Assembly (NCBI GenBank): GCA_018658685.1
Contig: JABHUT010000102.1
Coordinates: 1 to 6,886 of the forward strand
DNA: 6,886 nt
Reading direction: 5' to 3'
Source of the DNA: Alphaproteobacteria bacterium
Lineage (GTDB): Bacteria; Pseudomonadota; Alphaproteobacteria; MED-G09
A model generated the notes under the pieces. It did not search any database. It worked only from the letters and a program-made list of their open reading frames with translations, and had not been told where the DNA came from. A program made the position numbers and the translations under genes. Numbering within the stretch: position 1 is the first letter of the stretch; every line of letters starts with the position of its first letter. Below, piece after piece: positions 1-6,128 of the stretch.

Positions 1-920
1 ATCTGAATTTTAGAAAATCCCCTTATTATTATAAATCCATAGATTAAAATAATTAATAAAATAAAAAATAAACCTCCCTCTTCTGCAACCGCAGCAAATA
101 TGAAATCAGTATAAGCATCTGGTAAATTATATTTCATCCAACCCTCACCTATTCCTTGTCCAAATAAACCACCATTCTCAAAAGCGTCTATTGCTGATGA
201 CATCTGAGTGGGTCTAGATTCCAAGGAATCAGGATAAAACCAAGCATTTAGCCAATTATCAACTCGTAATGATACATGAGAAAAATTAAAATATAAAAAT
301 ACTGCACCCAAAATAGAAAACGAAATTAAACTAATTACAACCTTCCACGGAAGACCATTAAAAAACATTAAACCCATAACGGTCAAAATTATTAAAATTG
401 TTTGCCCAACATCAGGTTGCTGTAATAGAAGAAATACACTTAGAAATAATAAAGTAGCAGGAATAATTTGGAGGAAACTATTTTCTTCAATTCTTGATCT
501 TGCCAAAAACCAAGCAACAACCATAACTAATGAAGGTTTTAAAAATTCTGATGGTTGGATAGTAAAGCCAAAAATAGGCAACCATCTCGATGCCCCTCCG
601 CTATTAATACCAATAATAAGCGTTAAAAAAATTCCAATTAAACTTATTATAAAGACTAATAAAGATAGCTTTCTTGTTTTGTCGGAAGGAAGAATTGAAA
701 TACAAATAAGAAAAAGTAATGAAATAAAACAATAAATCAAATGTCTAGTAAGAAAAAAATACGTATCTGTCTTAATACTTATTGCTTCAGCTGGACTAAC
801 CGCTAAAGAAAAAAATAAACCAATCAAGCCAAGAAGAATCAATCCAAAAAGCATCCAACGGTCAACGGTATACCACCACAAACCAATTGGTCCAATATTA
901 GTTCTAGAAATTCTCAGCAT
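1..920 (-). CDS. ftsW: Septal peptidoglycan glycosyltransferase FtsW (SEDS family), C-terminus cut off by window edge
   Basis: FtsW is an inner-membrane SEDS protein that polymerises lipid II into glycan strands at the division septum, together with FtsI. The frame opens at ATG (918-920) and stays open for 306 codons to the left edge without a stop. Family members are near 380-400 residues, so roughly the last 80 are missing. Hydrophobic segments lie near residues 22-41, 56-77, 86-106, 129-142, 150-166, 173-210 and 273-295. Family motifs seen are GGASRW (108-113), QPSEFLKP (122-129), QPDVGQT (168-174) and PDAYTDFIF (267-275). D272 aligns with the catalytic Asp297 of E. coli FtsW (alignment from memory). 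The usual His of the H-T/S-D motif is Tyr270 here. The start directly follows the murD stop and has GGAG 6 nt upstream. RodA is the alternative SEDS assignment, but the dcw context and QPDVGQT favour FtsW. Confidence 0.95.
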   Translation of the reverse strand, partial: MLRISRTNIGPIGLWWYTVDRWMLFGLILLGLIGLFFSLAVSPAEAISIKTDTYFFLTRHLIYCFISLLFLICISILPSDKTRKLSLLVFIISLIGIFLTLIIGINSGGASRWLPIFGFTIQPSEFLKPSLVMVVAWFLARSRIEENSFLQIIPATLLFLSVFLLLQQPDVGQTILIILTVMGLMFFNGLPWKVVISLISFSILGAVFLYFNFSHVSLRVDNWLNAWFYPDSLESRPTQMSSAIDAFENGGLFGQGIGEGWMKYNLPDAYTDFIFAAVAEEGGLFFILLIILIYGFIIIRGFSKIQ

Positions 921-2204
921 TTACTTCTCCAAGGTAATTAGTGATAAAGCGGTCTTAGAAAATATCTCACCTCTTTCTTCATAACTTAAAAATTGATCAT
1001 GTGAGCTGCAACCTGGTGAAAGAAGTATACATCCTCCTCCAGATTTACTAGCTTCTTTATAGGCTGCTTTTATTGCAGATATTAGATTTTCAAAAACTAT
1101 AGGTTTTTTAGATTTTGGAGTTAAATTAAATATTTTTTGAGCAGATGATCCTATTAAAAATACTCGTTCAAGATTTTCAGAAAGTAGGTTTATTTTCGAT
1201 AAATCATTACCCTTGGAATCTCCACCTCCAATCCAAAATATTTTTTTATTTAAACTAAATGCTAAATTTGTTGCAGAGGTATTAGTAGCTTTCGAGTCGT
1301 TTACAAATTTTATTTTATCATTTTGGCAAACTAATTCCATACGATGCCTAAGACCTCTAAAATTTTTAATTCCTCTATTTACAGAAAAATCTGGAATACC
1401 TAAAATTTTTAAAACTTCTTTAAGTATATTTAAATTCTTATAATAGTATTCCTTTTCATCTCGATTATTAGATTTCTCTATAATTATTTTTTTTGATTTA
1501 AATTCCATTTTAGAGACAAAATTAGTTTGCTCATCTTCATCACAAATTAGCGAAAAATGATTGGAATTTTGATTAGTAAAAATTCTACTTTTAATATCTC
1601 TGTATTCTTCAATTGAGGAGTGTCTATCAAGGTGATCCTGGGAAATATTCAATAATACTGCAATTTCTGGTTTAATATTTTCTGTTAATTCAATTTGAAA
1701 TGATGACATTTCGATTATATATATCGTTTCACTGGTTCCTGGCTTTAGGCTTAAAATAGGAATACCAATATTACCTGCCAACCTAACATCGCGACCTTCA
1801 TTTTTTAAAATTTCATAAAGCATTGTTGCAGTTGAAGATTTTCCATTTGTTCCGGTTATAGCAACCAAAGTACCTGATGGAAAAATACTTCCTCTAGCGT
1901 CTTCAAAAAGTGAAATATCACTCATTAACTTTGTTTTATATTTTTTAAGATTTTTCACGAAGAATTCTTGCTTAAGGTTTATACCTGGTGAAGGAAAAAA
2001 ATAATCAAGCTCTTCCCATGGCCAATCGTTTGTATTTTTAAGATTACCCTGATAACAAATATTTTCTTTTCTTATGGCAAGATTATCATCCCATAAAAAA
2101 ATTTCAGCATCACTCTGATTTAGAGAATTAAAAATGGATTGACCGGTAATTCCTAGACCAAGAATTCCGACTTTTTTTGAATTATATTTATTATAATCAA
2201 TCAT
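921..2204 (-). CDS. murD: UDP-N-acetylmuramoyl-L-alanine--D-glutamate ligase MurD
   Basis: MurD is the cytoplasmic ATP-dependent ligase that adds D-glutamate to UDP-MurNAc-L-Ala. The protein has 427 residues (E. coli 438), so it is full length. Domain 1 (about 1-100) starts with a Rossmann-type GLGITGQS (16-23). The ATPase domain has the P-loop GTNGKSS (118-124), EMSSFQ (165-170), NISQDHLDRH (186-195; D190 and H191 match the metal/ATP residues) and the lysine expected to be carbamylated (K205 in YRDIK). The C-terminal domain has GLRHRME (284-290), VNDSKATN (301-308) and GGGDSKGNDL (326-335). The D-Glu-binding loop near 396-408 reads SPGCSSHDQF, a variant of the usual SPACAS(L/F)DQF. The ATG directly follows the mraY stop with no spacer; only a weak GAG 4 nt upstream is seen, so translational coupling to mraY is likely. 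Its stop abuts ftsW. Confidence 0.98.
   Translation of the reverse strand: MIDYNKYNSKKVGILGLGITGQSIFNSLNQSDAEIFLWDDNLAIRKENICYQGNLKNTNDWPWEELDYFFPSPGINLKQEFFVKNLKKYKTKLMSDISLFEDARGSIFPSGTLVAITGTNGKSSTATMLYEILKNEGRDVRLAGNIGIPILSLKPGTSETIYIIEMSSFQIELTENIKPEIAVLLNISQDHLDRHSSIEEYRDIKSRIFTNQNSNHFSLICDEDEQTNFVSKMEFKSKKIIIEKSNNRDEKEYYYKNLNILKEVLKILGIPDFSVNRGIKNFRGLRHRMELVCQNDKIKFVNDSKATNTSATNLAFSLNKKIFWIGGGDSKGNDLSKINLLSENLERVFLIGSSAQKIFNLTPKSKKPIVFENLISAIKAAYKEASKSGGGCILLSPGCSSHDQFLSYEERGEIFSKTALSLITLEK
927..930 (-). promoter_or_regulatory. Shine-Dalgarno site for ftsW
   Basis: GGAG lies 6 nt before the ftsW ATG, inside the last codons of murD. It is the clearest ribosome binding site in the window together with that of murF. 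It fixes the start that abuts the murD stop codon. Confidence 0.75.
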
Positions 2205-3293
2205 TTATCTCAACTTAAGGGTTGCTAACCCAATAATTGCTAGTATTAGTGAAATAATCCAAAATCTAATAACTACTGTAGATTCTGACCACCCCTTCTG
2301 CTCATAATGATGGTGTAACGGGGCCATCTTAAAAACCCTTTTTCCCGTTAATTTGAAGGATGTCACTTGTATAATAACTGAAGCAGCCTCCAGAACAAAA
2401 AGACCTCCAATAATAAAAAGTACAATTTCATGCTTAACTGAAATCGCAATTGAAGCAATAAGACCCCCCAATGATAAGGAGCCAGTATCTCCCATAAAAA
2501 TCATGGCGGGAGGAGTGTTAAACCATAAGAAACCCAATCCAGATCCAAAAAGAGCTGCACAAATAATTACTAATTCTCCAACCTCTGGAATAAACTCAAT
2601 ATATAAATAATTTGAAAAAATATAATTACCTGCCAAATATGAAATTAAACCCATAGATGATGCAGTTATCATGATAGGAATAATTGCTAGTCCATCAAGT
2701 CCGTCTGTGAGGTTAACAGCATTAGACGTCCCCACCAAAACACACAAACAAAACAATACATAAAACCACCCATAGACAATTAAAGGAGATTTAAAAAATG
2801 GAATTGAAATAGAATAATTATTAGTTTCAGGAAAATTACTAATAATTAAAATTATTGTTGATAGAGATATTAAGATTTGAAAAAATATTTTAACTTTCCA
2901 CATAACGCCATCAGATGAAAATCTTAAAACCTTTTTCATATCATCTATAAAGCCAAGAATACCAAAACTTAAAGTTGTATAGAGAACAATCCATACAAAA
3001 TTATTATTTAAATCTGACCAAATTAATGAGCTAAAAACTAAAGAAAAAAGAATCAAAATTCCCCCCATTGTGGGCGTACCCTTTTTAGTAAGAATATGAG
3101 ATTGAGGTCCGTTGATCCTTATTGGTTGACCTTTTTTTTGTTTTGACTCCATAAAATTTATAAACTTGGGGCCCATAATAAGACATATTAATAAAGATGT
3201 AATAATTGAACATGCAGATCTAACAGTAAGATAATTAAAAATATTTAAGGAACTGATATCAGAGAAAAAATTATTTAATATGTAAAGAATCAC
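2205..3293 (-). CDS. mraY: Phospho-N-acetylmuramoyl-pentapeptide transferase MraY
   Basis: MraY is the polytopic inner-membrane enzyme that transfers phospho-MurNAc-pentapeptide from UDP to undecaprenyl phosphate, making lipid I. The protein has 362 residues (E. coli 360), with about ten hydrophobic segments along its length. Diagnostic motifs are GTPTMGG (72-78), the Asp pair D117-D118 in GFIDDMKK, NAVNLTDGLDG (191-201), the catalytic-site Asp D269 in FMGDTGSLSLGG, and the histidine motif APLHHHYEQKGW (324-335). The start codon is GTG (3291-3293); its G is the last base of the murF TAG stop (TAGTG). AGGA sits 10 nt upstream, slightly far. GTG is preferred because the N-terminus aligns with the family and the next in-frame ATG, at residue 40, would remove the first membrane helix. 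A run of eight A in the lysine codons near residues 52-54 is a possible slippery site. Confidence 0.98.
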   Translation of the reverse strand: MILYILNNFFSDISSLNIFNYLTVRSACSIITSLLICLIMGPKFINFMESKQKKGQPIRINGPQSHILTKKGTPTMGGILILFSLVFSSLIWSDLNNNFVWIVLYTTLSFGILGFIDDMKKVLRFSSDGVMWKVKIFFQILISLSTIILIISNFPETNNYSISIPFFKSPLIVYGWFYVLFCLCVLVGTSNAVNLTDGLDGLAIIPIMITASSMGLISYLAGNYIFSNYLYIEFIPEVGELVIICAALFGSGLGFLWFNTPPAMIFMGDTGSLSLGGLIASIAISVKHEIVLFIIGGLFVLEAASVIIQVTSFKLTGKRVFKMAPLHHHYEQKGWSESTVVIRFWIISLILAIIGLATLKLR

Positions 3294-4696
3294 TAGGCAA
3301 TATTCCTTTTTAATTTTTCTTCTTTAAAGGTGTCTAAAACAATCTTAACTCCACTCTTTGAGGAGCCTTTGAACAAAATTAAATCATTTTCTCTTATTTT
3401 ATCATTAAGAGATTTAATTAGCATTTCCGATTGATTTGAATAAAAACCTTTCTTACTTTCATTAAGGTTTTCCCATAAATTCTTCATCTCATACCCAGTA
3501 CAGAAAACTAAATCAACCTCAGAATTATTGATAAAAGAAGCCATTTCAATATGAATTACTTTAGAAAAAGTACCTAATTCCATCATATCTCCCAAAACTA
3601 AAATTTTCCTTTTAGATTTCAAGTAATCAATTTCTGATAAAAGCTTTATCGATGCTTTAGTTGATTCTGGATTAGCATTGTAACTTTCATCTATTGCTTT
3701 AAAAAATTTTCCTTTGATAGATAAGTTATAAATCATTCCTCGTCCCTTTATAGCTTCAAAACCTGAAAGAGATCTTATTACTTTATCAGTATCAACACTT
3801 AATGAAACACTTATCCCGAGAACAGCTATCGAGTTCATTGCCATATGCTCGCCGGGGGCATTTAGAGTAAATGATAAATTAAGTTGATTTATAAGCGCTT
3901 CGATTTTTGATGATTTAGGTGAGAATTGATATTTTTTTAAAATTAAATCTGAATTTTTTTTATACCCAAACCTTAAAACTTCAATATTTCTATTTTCTAG
4001 ATTTTTCTTAAGATGAATACTCAAATTTATGTCATCATTTATTATTAATTTACCATTAGAGGCTATACCTTCAATAATTTCAATTTTAGCTTTTATAATA
4101 TCTTTTTTTGATTGAAAATATCCTATGTGAGCACTGCCAACATTATTAATTAAAGCAATATGCGGTTGAACCATATTACTTAAATAAGAAATCTCCCCCG
4201 GCTTATTCATCCCAAGTTCAAAAATAGAAAAATCTGCATCAGCTGGCATTCTCGATAATGATAGCGCAACTCCAATTTTATTATTATATGAAGCTTCGGA
4301 ATAATGAACTTTTCCTAATTCACCAATAGAGAGAGCGAGCATCTCTTTAACAGACGTCTTTCCTGAACTTCCGGTAATGGCAATGATCTTACCTTTATTT
4401 CTTTTTCTTGAAAATTTGCCTAAATTAATTAAAGAATTTAGCACATCATTAACAATTATAACTTTATCACCAAAAGCTAATGAAGGTGCGTTTGAAATTA
4501 TTACTGACGCACCTTTTTTAATTGCCTCAGAAATAAATTGATGTCCGTCATAATTTGGGCCAGCTAATGCAAAAAATATATCACCTTTTTTTAATGTTCT
4601 CGTATCAATCGAAACTCCATAAGCTTCCCAATCAGATGGTCCGTGACCCTTTATAGCCTTCAGAACATCTACACCCAACCAAAGAACGCTATTCAT
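3293..4696 (-). CDS. murF: UDP-N-acetylmuramoyl-tripeptide--D-alanyl-D-alanine ligase MurF
   Basis: MurF adds the D-Ala-D-Ala dipeptide to UDP-MurNAc-tripeptide in the cytoplasm, the last cytoplasmic ligation before MraY. With the ATG at 4694-4696 it has 467 residues, close to the usual 450-480. The N-terminal uridine-binding domain has SIDTRTLKKGDIFFAL (29-44). The ATPase domain has GSSGKTS (109-115), NNKIGV (138-143), ELGMNKPGEI (160-169), NNVGSAHIGYF (184-194) and the expected carbamylated lysine K204 in KAKIEIIEG. The C-terminal part has PGEHMAMN (281-288), KGRG (317-320), DESYNANPES (336-345), LGDMMELG (368-375) and KGSSKSG (443-449). The frame can be extended 4 codons to a TTG at 4706-4708, but GAGG 6 nt before the ATG and none before the TTG favour the ATG. 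The start overlaps the murE end by 8 nt (ATGAATAG), and the stop shares one base with mraY. An inverted repeat lies in codons for residues about 60-72. Confidence 0.97.
   Translation of the reverse strand: MNSVLWLGVDVLKAIKGHGPSDWEAYGVSIDTRTLKKGDIFFALAGPNYDGHQFISEAIKKGASVIISNAPSLAFGDKVIIVNDVLNSLINLGKFSRKRNKGKIIAITGSSGKTSVKEMLALSIGELGKVHYSEASYNNKIGVALSLSRMPADADFSIFELGMNKPGEISYLSNMVQPHIALINNVGSAHIGYFQSKKDIIKAKIEIIEGIASNGKLIINDDINLSIHLKKNLENRNIEVLRFGYKKNSDLILKKYQFSPKSSKIEALINQLNLSFTLNAPGEHMAMNSIAVLGISVSLSVDTDKVIRSLSGFEAIKGRGMIYNLSIKGKFFKAIDESYNANPESTKASIKLLSEIDYLKSKRKILVLGDMMELGTFSKVIHIEMASFINNSEVDLVFCTGYEMKNLWENLNESKKGFYSNQSEMLIKSLNDKIRENDLILFKGSSKSGVKIVLDTFKEEKLKRNIA
4483..4519 (+). repeat. Perfect 9-bp inverted repeat followed by a T run, inside murF (antisense terminator-like)
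   Basis: On the plus strand AAGGTGCGT (4483-4491) and ACGCACCTT (4507-4515) are exact reverse complements, separated by 15 nt. The second arm runs into a T tract (4514-4519). Read as plus-strand RNA this has the shape of an intrinsic terminator, that is, for transcription antisense to murF. In the sense direction the A run comes first and no U run follows, so it should not stop the operon. The arms encode ordinary MurF residues (GAS and NAPS around residues 62-72), so a chance origin is quite possible. The repeat is certain; its function is not shown. Confidence 0.5.
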
Positions 4697-6128
4697 TTGA
4701 TGCCTCAAAAAAACTTTCGATCACATCACGGTCAGAAAAAGGAATTTTATGATTACCTGTGATTTGAAATTCTTCATGTCCTTTTCCTGCTATCAATAAA
4801 ACATCATTATTTTTTATCTTTAATATTCCAAATTTAATAGCTTCACCTCTATCATGTATTATCCTTGCTCCAGGACAACCTTTTAAAATTTGATTTGCAA
4901 TAATAGCTGGATCTTCATCTCTAGGATTATCATTAGTAATAATTATTTCATCGCAGTACTTTTTCGCAACCTTACCCATTAGAGGTCTTTTTGATTTATC
5001 GCGATCGCCACCACACCCAAAAACAAGAATTATTTTACCTATAGTTTCTTTTTTAATGTCCTGTAAAACATTTGATAAAGCTTCTGGTGTATGAGCATAA
5101 TCAATAATTATATCAGAATGATTATGTGATTTTACAAGCTCATAACGTCCTTTTACAGGCTTGATTTTATCTAAGACTGAAAAGACTTTTTTATAATTAC
5201 ATCCAGAAGTGATTGCCAGGCCAGCAGCGCAAAGGACATTCAGTATTTGAAAATATGGATCAAAACCTAATATAAATGAAAAGGGTTCACCCTTGAATGT
5301 TATTTTGATCTCCTTACCTTTCTTACATTTTTTTATAGATTCTATATTTATAAATTCAGCATTCTTACCAATTTCCATGGTTTTTTTATTTAATAATTTC
5401 AGTTCTTTTGAAAGATTTTTTCCCTCTTTGCCCTCAATGCAGATAACTGAGGTGCCGTGCAAAGGAAGAATATTTTTAAAAAGACTAAACTTTGTATTAG
5501 AATAATTTTCTAATGAATTATGATAATCTAAATGGTCTAAACTAAGATTAGTGAAACAAGCTGAATTAAAATTAATAGAATTTACGCGACTCTGATCTAT
5601 TGCGTGACTCGATACCTCCAAAGCAAGATGAGAAACACCAGATAAGGATAATTCATTCATTATTTTATGTAAATCAATTGGGTCAGGTGTAGTATTTTTT
5701 GTTTTGATATCAACTTCTTTTGATTTAACTCCTAATGTACCTATTCTAGCAGCATTAATATTTAGAAGAGTCCATATTTGATATAAGAACTCTACAGTAG
5801 AGGTTTTTCCATTAGTACCTGTGACACCACAAATAATTTCTGGTGTATTTGGAAAAAATAATTTTGATATTTCGGATAGTTTTTTTCTAGGGTTTTCATC
5901 AATAATAATTGGGACCCTATAATCTGAGACATTTAAAGTTTTATCAGATGTTAAGACAGCAGATGCTCCGAGATCAATTGCTTCATTAATAAAATTCACA
6001 CCATTTTTATTAGAGCCTTTAATGGCAACAAAAAGATCACCTTTTTTAATATTTTTACTATTGTTTTGTATTCCTGAAATAATAATATCTGTATGTAACG
6101 AGCTATCAATTGTATTCAAATTTAACAT
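4689..6128 (-). CDS. murE: UDP-N-acetylmuramoyl-L-alanyl-D-glutamate--2,6-diaminopimelate ligase MurE
   Basis: MurE is the cytoplasmic ligase that adds the third stem-peptide residue to UDP-MurNAc-L-Ala-D-Glu. The protein has 479 residues (E. coli 495), complete. The N-terminal domain carries KKGDLFVAIKG (28-38). The ATPase domain has GTNGKTS (104-110), TTPDP (146-150), EVSSHA (171-176), NLSLDHLDYH (194-203) and the lysine expected to be carbamylated, K213 in NTKFSLF. The C-terminal domain has KGRYE (326-330), DYAHTPEAL (343-351), GCGGDRDKSKRP (371-382), DNPR (400-403) and AGKGHE (447-452). DNPR together with GKGHE is the meso-diaminopimelate signature, as opposed to the lysine-adding form. 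The ATG overlaps the ftsI stop by one base (TAATG), with AGAG 8 nt upstream; the 3' end overlaps murF by 8 nt. Both arrangements point to coupled translation. Confidence 0.98.
   Translation of the reverse strand: MLNLNTIDSSLHTDIIISGIQNNSKNIKKGDLFVAIKGSNKNGVNFINEAIDLGASAVLTSDKTLNVSDYRVPIIIDENPRKKLSEISKLFFPNTPEIICGVTGTNGKTSTVEFLYQIWTLLNINAARIGTLGVKSKEVDIKTKNTTPDPIDLHKIMNELSLSGVSHLALEVSSHAIDQSRVNSINFNSACFTNLSLDHLDYHNSLENYSNTKFSLFKNILPLHGTSVICIEGKEGKNLSKELKLLNKKTMEIGKNAEFINIESIKKCKKGKEIKITFKGEPFSFILGFDPYFQILNVLCAAGLAITSGCNYKKVFSVLDKIKPVKGRYELVKSHNHSDIIIDYAHTPEALSNVLQDIKKETIGKIILVFGCGGDRDKSKRPLMGKVAKKYCDEIIITNDNPRDEDPAIIANQILKGCPGARIIHDRGEAIKFGILKIKNNDVLLIAGKGHEEFQITGNHKIPFSDRDVIESFFEASNE
4703..4706 (-). 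promoter_or_regulatory. Shine-Dalgarno site that decides the murF start
   Basis: GAGG sits within the final murE codons, 6 nt before the ATG at 4694-4696. It supports that ATG over the in-frame TTG four codons upstream, which would itself overlap this site. Confidence 0.75.

Noticed and set aside
1213..1443. 76-codon plus-strand open frame opposite murD
   Set aside because: Antisense to conserved MurD sequence (the NDSKATN and GLRHRME regions); composition reflects the complement of murD and no independent gene signal is seen.
2353..2610. 85-codon plus-strand open frame opposite mraY
   Set aside because: Antisense to the conserved MraY segment with GDTGSL; no family resemblance and no start signal.
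5293..5505. 70-codon plus-strand open frame opposite murE
   Set aside because: Antisense to the less conserved middle of MurE; hydrophobic only because it complements lysine-rich codons.
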